The position numbers and the translations under genes were made by a program. Positions 1 through 11,673 of a DNA stretch of 64,000 nucleotides are shown here, piece by piece. Source of the DNA: Nitrospirota bacterium. Its GTDB lineage: Bacteria > Nitrospirota > Nitrospiria > Nitrospirales > Nitrospiraceae. The stretch's first letter is position 1. Every line of letters starts with the position of its first letter. The notes beneath the pieces were generated by a model. That model searched no databases. It was not told where the DNA came from and worked only from the letters and a program-made list of their open reading frames with translations. The stretch covers positions 248,001 to 312,000 of the forward strand of contig JACRLR010000016.1 in assembly GCA_016219645.1 (NCBI GenBank), read 5' to 3'.

Positions 1-790
1 GAATTGACATATCCCCTCCAAATCTGCCGGGATTAACCGTCACAAAGAGTACGCGGTTCATGCATGCGGTTATTGCGCGGACTCATTTATCTATCTTGCG
101 TCAAAGCTATGCGGTTCAACTCCTTCTGTTGCGTTTCTGGTCTCTACGTAAGCAAGCTGCAGGCCAGAGGGTTGTCGTCCTGACGAAGGGATCGGCACAA
201 AGATCTAAATCACCGGACTGGAACGACGATGTGCAGGTATGCCTTACCTCTTTCCCGTACAGCGAGCAGCCCAACCAGGCATTCTGTCTGAATGTAAAAC
301 GATCCATGCTGAATCTGATTTGATTCTCAGGACATGGACCTTTTCCTGATAGTGGCTCCATGCGCCTACCTTCTCGAACCAAAATAAAAAACGCCCTCTC
401 GCCCGTTGGGCTGGAGGACGTCATTGTCTAGCCGCAAATTTCTCGCGGCCCGCGGGAAACGCCGTTGTTCCCCTGTCCGATACATTCTAGGTAGGGGTTG
501 GACGCTAGCATGTCATAGGAAAGTCTGTCAACGCCCGTCAGAGAGTCTCGTTTGTTTAGAACCTATCTCAAAATCGATATTCAATCGCCACGCAGTGCCG
601 GAGTAGGTGGTACTGGACGATCAAGCAGCGCGCAGTTTGCCGATTTCCTGTGATTTTCTGGGGTCTACCTCTCGGTGTCTGACGTTTCATATCGCTTTGT
701 CTTGTTAATTGATTGGCTTCGTTCGAAGAACCAAAGAAACCAAACAAACCATATAAACTAAATGGACCAGATAAGCCCCTCTAGGGAGAC
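1..790. other. Intergenic region without a convincing gene
   Basis: I see no protein gene with a ribosome binding site or recognisable product here. It contains the minus-strand terminator at 381-419 and, at about 722-775, one arm of the family B repeat (tandem ACCAAA/ACCAGA words). The stretch 420-720 on the minus strand, directly before the terminator, could be a long 3' UTR or a small RNA, but I recognise no RNA family. Confidence 0.5.
381..419 (-). terminator. Rho-independent terminator, minus strand
   Basis: Read on the minus strand, a 12-pair stem (two mismatches) closes a 3-base AAC loop and is followed by GTTTTTTATTTT. It lies about 370 bases past the stop of the minus-strand ATPase gene at 791. 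It is either the end of that operon's transcript or the end of a separate short transcript arising between 420 and 790. Confidence 0.75.
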
Positions 791-2533
791 TCACAGGGCC
801 ACACGGAAGACTTCTTCAAGGGTTGTTTCACCCATGAAAGCCTTTGCCAGCCCATCTTGAAACATCGTCTTCATCCCCTTCATGATCGCGGTCGAGCGGA
901 TAAACGACGCCGGTTTCCGCTGCATAATCAAGTCTCGAATATCCTCATCGACTTCGAAGATCTCAAACAGGCCGAGCCGACCGGTGAAACCGCTGCCCTG
1001 GCATTGCGTGCAGCCTTTCCCGTTGTAGAGTCTGACTCCTGCCAGCCCAGTCTGCGATTTGCGCAAGATGCCGTCTCGCTTGAGCACATCGATCGTTTCT
1101 GAGAAATCCGGGCGCGATTGGATGGATTCGAGAATCCGGCTGCTGGGCGTCACGCTCTCGCGGCAATTCTTGCAAATTCTACGGGTGAGCCGCTGGGCTA
1201 CCACGAGGGTCAGGGACGATGACAGCAGATACGGCTCCACTCCGATGTCGAGCAAGCGAGGAATGCTTCCGGTGGAGTCGTTGGTATGCAGCGTGGAGAG
1301 GAGAAGCCGTCCAACCAGGGCAGCCTGGACAGCGATCTCGGCTGTTTCTTTATCGCGGATCTCTCCGACCATGATGACGTCGGGATCTTGGCGGAGCAGA
1401 GCCCTCAGCCCCGTGGAAAACTGGACACCTGTTTGATGATTCACCTGGGTTTGGTTGACTCTTGGGATCGAGTATTCGACTGGTTCTTCAATGGTCGAGA
1501 TGTTGACAATATTTTGGCGTTCCGTTCCGATCCGCATCAGCATGGCGTAGAGCGTCGTCGATTTGCCCGATCCGGTCGGGCCGGTGATCAGCACCATCCC
1601 GAAGGGTTTCATGATATTTCTGAGAATAATCTGGTAATCGGCGGGCACCAGTCCGAGGTCCTCCAAATCGATGATGACGTTGTCCTTTGAAAGAATCCGG
1701 AGGACGACTTTTTCTCCCCACTGTGTGGGAACTGACGCGACACGGAGGTCCACCTTAAAGCCGTCGAGGTTGGCTTCGAAGCGGCCGTCCTGCGGGATAC
1801 GTCGCTCGTCGATGCGCATGCCCGACAGAATTTTGATGCGCGAGACCAGAGGAAGCTGAAGCGCCGACGTGAGGCTGAAGACCTCGCGCATCACGCCGTC
1901 CACGCGGTAACGGATGACCGTTTCGAGCTCGAATGGCTCGATGTGGATATCAGACGCTCGTGTGACGGCAGCGTATAGCAGCAGCCGTTGAACTGCATCC
2001 ACGATGGTCGACTCGTTTGCATCATGCTGCTTTGCCGACGTGAGATCAGTCGTCTTCTCCGTCGTCGAACGGTCGAGAATCTCCCGCAACTCTTTCTTGT
2101 ACAACAGTTGCGCCCGCCTGATCGATGCCTCTGTCGCGAGAAACGGACTGACGCGCAGCCCCGTGATGCGCTCGATCTCACTCACAACGTTCCGCTCGCG
2201 AGGATCGGCCATGGCGACATGCAGCTGGTCGCCCTCGCGGTTGAATGGAATGAGGAGATGTTTGCGCGCGAAGGATTCTTGGAGGGTGCTGATGATGTCT
2301 CCCTTCACGTGGCCGATCGTCAGGTTGACAAATCCGACGTTCCAACTGCGGGCCAATTGCTCTAACAAGAAGGCTTGTGGAATGCGGCCCTGCTCGACAA
2401 GCGTATGGATCAGGGGAGATCTGAGCCGTTGGGCGAGGGTGCTTGCCCTGTCGAAGTCGGCTCGGTCGATGACTCCAAGCTGTTCCACCAAGAGCTTTTG
2501 AAGTTCTTCGTCGCGGACCTTCAACTCTGGCAT
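791..2533 (-). CDS. GspE/PilB-family type II secretion/type IV pilus assembly ATPase
   Basis: A 580-residue hexameric ATPase of the kind that powers pilus extension or type II secretion from the cytoplasmic face of the inner membrane. The N-terminal MshEN-type domain spans roughly residues 1-150. The Walker A motif GPTGSGKST is at about 318-326, the Asp box around STIEEPVE at 347-354, and the Walker B region DPDVIMVGEIRD at 383-394. The His box STLHTND follows at about 413. Two CxxC pairs (454/457 and 508/511) form the family's zinc site, so the protein is full length. The next upstream gene (a response regulator) overlaps it by 13 bases, and an Hpt protein and second regulator follow upstream, so this looks like a signalling operon controlling surface motility or secretion. 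No pilin or other pilus gene is in the window, so the exact machine is unknown. Confidence 0.9.
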   Translation of the reverse strand: MPELKVRDEELQKLLVEQLGVIDRADFDRASTLAQRLRSPLIHTLVEQGRIPQAFLLEQLARSWNVGFVNLTIGHVKGDIISTLQESFARKHLLIPFNREGDQLHVAMADPRERNVVSEIERITGLRVSPFLATEASIRRAQLLYKKELREILDRSTTEKTTDLTSAKQHDANESTIVDAVQRLLLYAAVTRASDIHIEPFELETVIRYRVDGVMREVFSLTSALQLPLVSRIKILSGMRIDERRIPQDGRFEANLDGFKVDLRVASVPTQWGEKVVLRILSKDNVIIDLEDLGLVPADYQIILRNIMKPFGMVLITGPTGSGKSTTLYAMLMRIGTERQNIVNISTIEEPVEYSIPRVNQTQVNHQTGVQFSTGLRALLRQDPDVIMVGEIRDKETAEIAVQAALVGRLLLSTLHTNDSTGSIPRLLDIGVEPYLLSSSLTLVVAQRLTRRICKNCRESVTPSSRILESIQSRPDFSETIDVLKRDGILRKSQTGLAGVRLYNGKGCTQCQGSGFTGRLGLFEIFEVDEDIRDLIMQRKPASFIRSTAIMKGMKTMFQDGLAKAFMGETTLEEVFRVAL

Positions 2534-2910
2534 GTGCCTTGTCCTTTGGTAAGGGTCTGTTCGACTTGGTTGACAAGCTCGCTGAGCGAGAAGGCGGATT
2601 TGTTGAAGTAGGCGATTGCTCCGAGGTCCAGCGCCTCCTGTTTATCTTGGTCCTGAGCCAGACTGCTTAAGACGATCACCGGGATGTGTGCTGTGAGGTC
2701 GTCCTGTTTGAGAACCTGGAGGACGTCGAATCCCTGGAGCTTGGGCATGATCAGATCGAGGACAATAAGATCCGGTTGCTCAGAACGGATGAGTTGGAGG
2801 GCTTCTTCCCCATCAGACGCGGTGGTCACTGAGTAGCCCTGCCGGCGCAGGGTCGTTTCTGCGGCTTTGCGGAACATCCGGTCGTCATCCGCGACCACAA
2901 CCTTCATCAT
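2521..2910 (-). CDS. Single-domain response regulator (CheY-like)
   Basis: About 129 residues forming one receiver domain. It has an acidic cluster VVADDD near the N terminus, a phospho-acceptor Asp in LIVLDLIMP, a conserved Ser in VIVLSS, and Lys in YFNKSAF. There is no output domain, so it probably acts through protein contacts. I chose the ATG at 2910 because a GGGAAGGA ribosome site sits 8 bases before it. The open frame continues further upstream, but that part looks non-coding. Its 3' end overlaps the start of the ATPase gene by 13 bases, which implies translational coupling and a shared role in regulating that ATPase. The Hpt protein encoded just upstream is a plausible phosphodonor. 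Confidence 0.85.
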   Translation of the reverse strand: MMKVVVADDDRMFRKAAETTLRRQGYSVTTASDGEEALQLIRSEQPDLIVLDLIMPKLQGFDVLQVLKQDDLTAHIPVIVLSSLAQDQDKQEALDLGAIAYFNKSAFSLSELVNQVEQTLTKGQGTCQS

Positions 2911-2960
2911 CTGGGCAGTCCTTCCCGATGCCTGGGCGTCCATTCGTCCGTCACCAGTGG

Positions 2961-3341
2961 TCAGTTCTTTCCTTGCCAGTCCGTTGCCTTGAGGTGATGC
3001 ATGACGCGAGCGAATTCCGCCAGCAACGTTGGAAGGAGCTCCGGGCCCTTCGACAAGTTCCCGGCCTTGCCCAGGTCTTCCATCTCGGCCGCAAGTCTCT
3101 GGGCCGATCTGGTGGCGAAACATGCGACCATGCCTTTCAAACTATGCGCGCTCTGCCTGACGCCGATCGCATTGCCTTCGCTCGCCGCCTGCTCGAGCTC
3201 CTGGAGTCTGCGGGGACAGTCCTCGAGAAATATTCCGATGAGTTCAGCCAGGAGCGCCTGGTCTCCATCGACCCAGCCAAGCGCCGCTGGAAAGTCCACG
3301 GGAGCCCCGATCCCTGTCGGTTCTTCCTGAGCGAGGTTCAT
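2961..3341 (-). CDS. Hpt (histidine phosphotransfer) domain protein
   Basis: A roughly 126-residue four-helix Hpt protein. The phospho-accepting histidine lies in the typical motif AHSLKGMVACF, preceded by the FLEDCPRRL helix. Such proteins relay phosphate between a hybrid sensor kinase and a response regulator. It is followed 50 bases downstream by a single-domain regulator and then the GspE/PilB-like ATPase, all on the minus strand. The start at 3341 is chosen for a GGAT-rich ribosome site; an open frame extends to 3425 but adds atypical sequence. No sensor kinase is encoded nearby. Confidence 0.8.
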   Translation of the reverse strand: MNLAQEEPTGIGAPVDFPAALGWVDGDQALLAELIGIFLEDCPRRLQELEQAASEGNAIGVRQSAHSLKGMVACFATRSAQRLAAEMEDLGKAGNLSKGPELLPTLLAEFARVMHHLKATDWQGKN

Positions 3342-3514
3342 CGTGAGATCCAATCCTTCATAGAAGTGACAGAGTCCAGTCGCGAGTCCTGTCGAACCCA
3401 ACGAAACAAGGCAGGGCCTCGCCATTCTCTGTCGGCAATATCTTGAATTACTTTAGGGGATTCGGCCGGATAGACCAAAGGACCAGACAGACCAGATAGA
3501 CCAGTGGAGTCTAT

Positions 3515-4594
3515 TCAGTGCCGTTGGGGCTGCTCGTGCATGGTGCTGCAGAACAGTTCGGTCAAGCCGGGATCGAAGGCTGTGCCTGCTTGCTGTTCAA
3601 TCTGTTGGAGCGCTTGCGTGATGGGGAGTGCTGTTTGCTCAGGCTGTTCGGCGGTCAGCTGGTCGAACACTTGGGCAATACTGACGATGCGGGCGAGCAA
3701 GGGTATGCGTTCTTCTTCTAGACCAAAGGGGTAGCCTGTTCCATCCCATCGCTCATGATGGAGTGCAATAATCTGCACGGCGTCGGCTGGTAATCCCATC
3801 GCTCGGCCCATCTTCGCACCGAGGCCGGGGCGATGGATCTGCTGGTCGGATTCCCTGTTCAGTATGTGGGGACCCGGGATGCTGATCAAGTCGAGGTCAT
3901 GCACGAGGGCGCCGAGTGCGAGGGATTGCTGTTCGGCGATGGGAAGGTCGAGCCGATTGGCAACCAGCGTCGCATAAAAACTGACGCGGCTTCCATGATT
4001 GAGCAGGTAACGATCCTTGGCTTCCAGGAGGTCGGAGACGAGGGGAACCAACGGCGATGTCTCATCGCCCTGGGACGCAGGGAGTGGGTTGATGGCGCGG
4101 TAGTCTGAGACGAGAGTCTCCCAGGCCTTCGAACAGGACGGCTCCGGGCCCCAGAGCGCCGTCGAATTGACGAGGGTCGGGCGCAGTTGATCGAGCCGAT
4201 GTTTCTTTTGTGCCGTCTGCAGAGAAATTGCCAGCAGTTCTGAGGCATTGAACGGTTTGAGGAGAAAGCCGGCTGCGCCGTGGCGGATGCAATCCATCGC
4301 GGATTGAAGGCTGCCGTAGGCCGTGACCATGATGACTTCGATTTCGGCATGCGCACGCTTGATCTCATGTAAAAGGTCCGATCCGGAACGGTCAGGCAAT
4401 TTCAGATCCAGCGTCACGAGATCGACGCCATGGTCGTTGAGGACAGCCAGGGCTGCGTGTGCATTCTCCGCCGTGAGGATGTGGAAGTCCTGCTTGAGGA
4501 TTTGGGTGAGAGCCGAGCGGGGAGCACTCTCATCGTCCACGATCAGGACCGTCGGTTTTCGGACGCTTATGTCTGGGGCGAGAGTCGAAGGCAT
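3515..4594 (-). CDS. Response regulator with degenerate HD-GYP-like output domain
   Basis: About 359 residues. Residues roughly 15-135 are a receiver domain (VLIVDDE, acceptor Asp in LVTLDLKLPD, Lys in LLKPFNA). The second half resembles an HD-GYP cyclic-di-GMP phosphodiesterase and keeps the signature HHERWDGTGYP and the following GLEEERIP. Other metal-site motifs are altered: the usual HDIGK is VHDLDL, the ExxxxxxH segment is not recognisable, and the usual DVFDAL is QVFDQL. It may therefore bind rather than hydrolyse a nucleotide. ATG at 4594 is preferred; a TTG start at 4630 is possible. It ends 174 bases before the Hpt gene on the same strand, with family B repeat DNA between. Confidence 0.8.
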   Translation of the reverse strand: MPSTLAPDISVRKPTVLIVDDESAPRSALTQILKQDFHILTAENAHAALAVLNDHGVDLVTLDLKLPDRSGSDLLHEIKRAHAEIEVIMVTAYGSLQSAMDCIRHGAAGFLLKPFNASELLAISLQTAQKKHRLDQLRPTLVNSTALWGPEPSCSKAWETLVSDYRAINPLPASQGDETSPLVPLVSDLLEAKDRYLLNHGSRVSFYATLVANRLDLPIAEQQSLALGALVHDLDLISIPGPHILNRESDQQIHRPGLGAKMGRAMGLPADAVQIIALHHERWDGTGYPFGLEEERIPLLARIVSIAQVFDQLTAEQPEQTALPITQALQQIEQQAGTAFDPGLTELFCSTMHEQPQRH

Positions 4595-4639
4595 AGGAGT
4601 ACTTGTATCTCTATCTCCGCTACTGGTCAATGAAATCGC

Positions 4640-4735
4640 TTGAATAGGCCGAAGGCTGAAGGTCTGAAGTGTTCGGAACTTCGAATCTGACCCACGATCT
4701 CTAACCTTCGGCCTTCAGCCTCAAACTCGGGCTAG
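4640..4735. repeat. Family H palindromic spacer
   Basis: GGCCGAAGGCTGAAGGTC on the left and CCTTCGGCCTTCAGCCT on the right form an imperfect hairpin between the regulator gene and recA. Single arms of the same word recur near 6493-6525, 30697-30710 and 34105-34130. Confidence 0.7.
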
Positions 4736-4756
4736 GTTTCTTTCTCTCAACTTGGG

Positions 4757-4790
4757 TATAATCGCCCCTGATCTCTCTATCACATGAGGA
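4757..4790 (+). promoter_or_regulatory. Probable recA promoter -10 and ribosome binding site
   Basis: A perfect TATAAT lies at 4757-4762; no good -35 is visible at 16-18 bases. A TGAGGAG ribosome site at 4784-4790 precedes the recA ATG by six bases. I could not identify a LexA operator. Confidence 0.5.
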
Positions 4791-4796
4791 GCAACC

Positions 4797-5891
4797 ATGG
4801 CTGAAAAAGACGAGAAGAAGCGCGCGCTGGATCTGGCCCTGTCCCAAATTGAGAAACAGTATGGGAAGGGGGCGATTATGAAGTTGGGGGGGGCCGATGC
4901 TCCCGGTGATATTCCGGCGATTTCAACCGGATCTCTTGGGCTCGACATTGCATTGGGGGTTGGCGGGCTTCCCCGCGGCCGGGTGATCGAGATATTCGGC
5001 CCTGAGTCTTCAGGCAAGACAACGTTGACGCTGCATGTCATTGCAGAGGCACAGAAGGCTGGAGGCACCGCCGCCTTTATCGATGCGGAACATGCGCTGG
5101 ATTTGACCTATGCGAAGAAGCTGGGTGTGCAGGCGGACGATCTGTTGGTGTCACAGCCGGACACCGGCGAGCAGGCGCTGGAAATTGCCGAGACGCTCGT
5201 CCGGAGCGGAGCGATCGATGTCATCGTGGTGGACTCTGTCGCAGCACTCGTACCGAGAGCCGAAATCGAAGGCGAAATGGGCGATGCGCATATGGGGCTG
5301 CAAGCGAGGCTGATGTCGCAAGCCCTTCGCAAGTTGACGGCAGCCATTTCCAAGTCGCAGACGACGCTGATTTTCATCAATCAGATCAGGATGAAGATCG
5401 GCGTGATGTTCGGCAACCCGGAGACGACGACAGGCGGCAATGCGCTCAAGTTCTATTCGTCCGTGCGTCTGGATATCCGGCGCATCGAGTCGATCAAGGA
5501 GGGGCAGGATGTCACCGGTAGCCGCGTGCGCGTGAAGGTGGTCAAGAACAAGATGGCGCCGCCGTTCAAGCAGGCGGAGTTCGACATCATGTTTGCCCAG
5601 GGCATTTCAAAGTCCGGCGAGCTGGTCGATCTGGGGGTTGAAAAGAAAGTGGTGGAGAAGTCCGGAGCCTGGTACTCCTATCAGGGCGAACGGCTTGGGC
5701 AGGGACGCGATGCAGTCAGAGACTTTTTGTTGAGTAACCAGCCGTTGGCTCGTGAAATAGAAGGGAAGCTGCGTGACCTGGCCGGTTTGCCGGGGCGTAC
5801 GCCGGACAAATCAATGGTGACGCCGGTGAAAGACGAAAAAAAGGCCGAGGATAAGCGCGAGGAGCGGCGCCCGCACAAGGTGGGAGTCTAG
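4797..5891 (+). CDS. recA: RecA recombinase
   Basis: The 364-residue strand-exchange ATPase that pairs homologous DNA and triggers the SOS response. Walker A is GPESSGKTT at about 66-74, the catalytic region contains FIDAEHALD, and the DNA-binding loop L2 region includes [14 protein letters not shown]. The length and the Lys/Glu-rich C-terminal tail are typical. The start has a TGAGGAG ribosome site. recX follows after 48 bases on the same strand, the classical pairing with its modulator. Confidence 0.98.
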   Translation: MAEKDEKKRALDLALSQIEKQYGKGAIMKLGGADAPGDIPAISTGSLGLDIALGVGGLPRGRVIEIFGPESSGKTTLTLHVIAEAQKAGGTAAFIDAEHALDLTYAKKLGVQADDLLVSQPDTGEQALEIAETLVRSGAIDVIVVDSVAALVPRAEIEGEMGDAHMGLQARLMSQALRKLTAAISKSQTTLIFINQIRMKIGVMFGNPETTTGGNALKFYSSVRLDIRRIESIKEGQDVTGSRVRVKVVKNKMAPPFKQAEFDIMFAQGISKSGELVDLGVEKKVVEKSGAWYSYQGERLGQGRDAVRDFLLSNQPLAREIEGKLRDLAGLPGRTPDKSMVTPVKDEKKAEDKREERRPHKVGV

Positions 5892-5920
5892 AACGCCAGG
5901 AAAAACTATGTTGGCACAGT

Positions 5921-6003
5921 CGTTCGTGAAGCGTGAAGCGTGAAGCGTTCAAATGAATCCGGAAACGAACGACGCTTCACGAGATACGCTTCACGCATCA
6001 CGG
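5921..6003. repeat. Family A palindromic repeat, overlapping recX start
   Basis: Tandem GTGAAGC words on the left are answered by GCTTCACG words on the right, giving a long imperfect hairpin. The recX reading frame starts inside this element. Confidence 0.8.
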
Positions 6004-6455
6004 GTGTCGAACAGGATCAGTGGCTGCAACTCGCGGTGCGCGCTCTGGCCCGCAGGGACCGCACGACGGACCAGATCGCAAAGCTGCTCGCGGCGAAAGG
6101 GGCCTCTCCTGCTCAGGTTCGCACCGTAGTGCGGCGGTTGACTTCGTTGAAATACCTCGACGATGCCGCCTTCGCGTCTCGGTGGGCCGACCAGCGACTC
6201 GCGCGTATGCCGATGGGTCGTGCGCGCCTGCAAGAGGAACTGCTCACCACCGGTTGCTCTGAATCCATCGTGCAGGCGACATTAGGGGCTAGCTACCGCA
6301 AGGTGAGTGAACGGGACCTGGCCATGCAGGTGGTTGCGACGGCCGGGAAGCTCACCTCGCCCCGGATGCTGGGCCGGGTTGCGAGACTCTTGAGCCAACG
6401 TGGCTTCGGCGAAGATACCATACAGTCGGTACTAGGAATGTTGAATGATCAATGA
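5940..6455 (+). CDS. recX: RecX, regulator of RecA
   Basis: A 171-residue helical-repeat protein that modulates RecA filaments. Recognisable segments are LAVRALARRDRTTDQIAKLL, LKYLDDAAFASRWADQRL and the GxxRLQEEL repeat region. The only in-frame start giving a full first repeat is the GTG at 5940, which lies inside a family A repeat. The first roughly 21 residues (MKRSNESGNERRFTRYASRI) are therefore a translation of repeat DNA. A later GTG at 6036 would cut into the first helix. There is no clear ribosome site, so coupling with recA is possible. Confidence 0.85.
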   Translation: MKRSNESGNERRFTRYASRITGVEQDQWLQLAVRALARRDRTTDQIAKLLAAKGASPAQVRTVVRRLTSLKYLDDAAFASRWADQRLARMPMGRARLQEELLTTGCSESIVQATLGASYRKVSERDLAMQVVATAGKLTSPRMLGRVARLLSQRGFGEDTIQSVLGMLNDQ

Positions 6456-6534
6456 GGAATGTTGAATTGTCTGAATCGAAAGAGGTCACCCCAACCTTCG
6501 GCCTTCAGCCTTCGGACTGTGGGTTAAGCCTAGT

Positions 6535-9169
<2,635 letters not shown>

Positions 9170-9180
<11 letters not shown>

Positions 9181-9742
9181 GCGGATTCTCGCGCTCGATT
9201 ACGGGACCAAGCGGATCGGAGTCGCTCTGAGTGATGAGCTGGGCTGGACAGCACAGCCGCTTGAAACACTCAATCGGCATACGCTGGACCGGGACATTGC
9301 CCATATTGCATCCCTCGTCGGGACACATGAGGTCAGGCAGGTTCTGTTGGGTTTCCCTATGCAATTGGATGGCCGCGAGGGGCCGGCGATCCAGGCGATG
9401 CGAGAGTTCCAGACCCGGTTGGAACAGGGCGTGACCGTTCCCGTGATTCTGTGGGATGAGCGGCTGACGACGAAGGCAGCGGAAGATTTCTTGATCGCTG
9501 CCGATGTCAGCCGGAAAAAGCGCAAGGGTGTGGTGGATCGCATCGCCGCTTCGATCCTACTCCAGAGTTATCTGGCAAGCCTCGAGCCGGCGGTGAAGCG
9601 GGAACCGGAATCATGGGCGGACCAGGATGCAGAGGGAGAAACGGTAGAGCCACCTCATGAAACTACGGATCATTCTCGGGTGTCTGCTGGTCGTGACCGT
9701 CGCAATCGGCGTCGCCGCCTATCAGACGATTCGCTGGGCTGA
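9170..9742 (+). CDS. ruvX: RuvX/YqgF, pre-16S rRNA nuclease family
   Basis: A 190-residue RNase H-fold protein proposed to mature the 16S rRNA 5' end. The fold markers are ALDYGTKRIGVALSDE at the start, LLGFPMQLDG in the middle and VILWDERLTTKAAE toward the end, followed by the catalytic Asp region VVDRIAASILLQ. Residues after about 145 are an Arg/Glu-rich tail not typical of the family; most of it overlaps the first 86 bases of mltG in another frame. The start overlaps the end of alaS. Confidence 0.92.
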
Positions 9743-10739
9743 AGGTCCGGTCATCCCCACGGAGGAACACCCGCCTTCGAAAGTCGTCGTCATCCCGGAT
9801 GGCTCAACGTTTCAGCATGTCGCGGAGCTGCTTGAGCGTGAACAATTGATCAAGAGCAGTACGGCCTTTGTCCTCTTTGGAAAATCCCAATCGGCCGACA
9901 GAAAAGTTCATGCGGGGGAGTACGAACTGAATCCCGGCATGACGCCGGCCGAAATCCTCTCGAAGCTGTTGAGCGGCCAAGTGGTGCTCCATCCGGTGAC
10001 GGTTCCCGAAGGGCTCACCATCAACCAAGTTGCCGATGTTGCCTCGCAACAGGGCCTCACGGATCGTGAGGAATTTATCCGGCTTGCGAGGGACAGGGAA
10101 TTTATCCGATCCTTGGGGATCAAAGCCGAGACGCTGGAGGGGTATCTCTATCCCGACACGTATAAGTTCCCTCGCCCCATCAAAGCGCGGGAACTGTTGG
10201 TGGCTATGGTAGAGCGGCTCAAACAGGTGGTCGGACCGGATCTCCTTGCACGGATGGAGGAACTCAAGATGACGATCCACGAAGTCTTGACCCTTGCCTC
10301 CGTCATCGAGAAGGAAACAGGGGCCGGCAGCGAGCGGCCTGAAATTTCCGCGGTGTTTCACAACCGGCTGAAGAAGCATATTCCATTACAGAGCGATCCG
10401 ACCGTCATTTATGGTTTGCCGTCCTTCGACGGAAATTTACGCAAGAAAGACCTGTCCAGCCCCAGTCCCTACAACACCTATCGGGTGCAGGGGTTGCCGC
10501 CTGGACCGATTGCCAACCCGGGCATTCAGGCGATTCGCGCGACACTCTATCCGTCTGATTCCCGTTCCCTGTATTTTGTCTCCCGGAACGATGGAACCCA
10601 TCAGTTCTCAGGGACACTGATCGAACATAACAAGGCGGTCGAGAAATATCAGAAGCGGCCCTTTCGTCGTAGCCCCCATTCTCAGACGTCAATCGTCCCC
10701 GGGGAGAGGGCCCTTGTCCGCACAGCAGGAGTTTCTTGA
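9657..10739 (+). CDS. mltG: MltG-like endolytic murein transglycosylase
   Basis: A 360-residue inner-membrane protein with one N-terminal membrane anchor (residues about 4-23). It cleaves nascent glycan strands and is thought to terminate peptidoglycan polymerisation. A LysM-like region (PDGSTFQHVAELLEREQLI) precedes the YceG catalytic domain. The catalytic Glu lies in ASVIEKETG and the substrate-site motif is IPLQSDPTVIYGLP. It overlaps ruvX by 86 bases and its stop directly abuts the deoC start. Confidence 0.93.
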   Translation: MKLRIILGCLLVVTVAIGVAAYQTIRWAEGPVIPTEEHPPSKVVVIPDGSTFQHVAELLEREQLIKSSTAFVLFGKSQSADRKVHAGEYELNPGMTPAEILSKLLSGQVVLHPVTVPEGLTINQVADVASQQGLTDREEFIRLARDREFIRSLGIKAETLEGYLYPDTYKFPRPIKARELLVAMVERLKQVVGPDLLARMEELKMTIHEVLTLASVIEKETGAGSERPEISAVFHNRLKKHIPLQSDPTVIYGLPSFDGNLRKKDLSSPSPYNTYRVQGLPPGPIANPGIQAIRATLYPSDSRSLYFVSRNDGTHQFSGTLIEHNKAVEKYQKRPFRRSPHSQTSIVPGERALVRTAGVS

Positions 10740-11420
10740 ATGATGTCTGAATGGAACCTGCCGGCTCTCATAGACCACACGGTGCTTCGCCCGGATGCCA
10801 CAAGGATCGATGTTCTGCGACTGTGCCAGGAAGCGAAGGAGCATCGGTTCACCGTGATTTTCGTGCCGCCTTGCTATGTCGAGGATGCCGTGAGTGCTGT
10901 CGCAGGCACGGCAATTCTGGTCGGCATCCCTATCGGGTTTCCCCTCGGTGGTCACACGACAAAGACCAAAGTCACCGAAGCCGTCGATGCGGTGGGGCGC
11001 GGTGCACAGATCCTGGATATGGTCATCAATGTGAGCCGGCTGAAGTCGGGAGATTCTGAGTATGTGCGCAAGGACATTGCCGAAGTTGTGCAGGCGACCC
11101 CGGGCGTCGAACACAAGGTCATCCTCGAAACCTGTTATCTGACCAATCGAGAGAAATGTACGGCCTGCGAGTTGGTTGTAGAGGCGGGAGCCGACTATGT
11201 GAAGACATCGACCGGGTTCGGCGCCGCCGGTGCAACGGTGGAGGATGTGAGATTAATGAAAGAGACTGTGGCCGGTCGGGTGAAGGTGAAGGCCTCGGGC
11301 GGCATCAGAGACTGGAAGACTACGCTGGCCATGCTGGAGGCCGGCGCGGATCGGATCGGTACCAGCGCAAGCCTCGCAATCGTCGCTGAATGGGCCCGCA
11401 GGCATTCTCGATGCCCGTGA
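10740..11420 (+). CDS. deoC: Deoxyribose-phosphate aldolase
   Basis: A 226-residue TIM-barrel aldolase that splits 2-deoxyribose 5-phosphate into glyceraldehyde 3-phosphate and acetaldehyde. Markers are LIDHTVLRPDAT at the start, GFPLGGHTTKTK, the Schiff-base Lys in YVKTSTGFG and the phosphate-binding KASGGIRDW. It starts on the base after the mltG stop. The next gene is a deoB-like phosphomutase, normally the preceding step in deoxynucleoside salvage. Confidence 0.95.
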   Translation: MMSEWNLPALIDHTVLRPDATRIDVLRLCQEAKEHRFTVIFVPPCYVEDAVSAVAGTAILVGIPIGFPLGGHTTKTKVTEAVDAVGRGAQILDMVINVSRLKSGDSEYVRKDIAEVVQATPGVEHKVILETCYLTNREKCTACELVVEAGADYVKTSTGFGAAGATVEDVRLMKETVAGRVKVKASGGIRDWKTTLAMLEAGADRIGTSASLAIVAEWARRHSRCP

Positions 11421-11439
11421 GGCGTGAAACGTCAGGCGT

Positions 11440-11640
11440 GAGGCGCAGGATAGGCGGGGGTTTTGAGTTTTGAGTTCTGAGTTGTGAGTTTTCGGAGATT
11501 CGAGCCTCGAACTGTCATGCGCTCCGCTAGTCTTTACTTCAAAATCCGGCACTCAGCACTGGCTTCATCCCGCCTGTCTGACCCGTTCCCCTATTCCCGC
11601 GTTTAACTCACAACTCAGAACTTCTTTGCCTGTCGCGCTT
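11440..11640. repeat. Family C palindromic spacer
   Basis: Left arm words GAGTTTTGAGTTCTGAGTT and right arm words AACTCACAACTCAGAACTT can pair over a long distance. Cores of CCCGCCTGTCTGACCCG type sit between. The same family lies at 21420-21610, and a worn copy is at 55610-55740. Family A words precede it at 11410-11438. Confidence 0.7.
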
Positions 11641-11673
11641 TTCCCGCCTGTCTCGCTCTGCTATAGTGCTTCC

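Noticed and set aside
2911-3123. Extended N terminus of the single-domain response regulator
   Set aside because: The extra 70 codons overlap the Hpt gene and look non-coding, and a good ribosome site marks the ATG at 2910.
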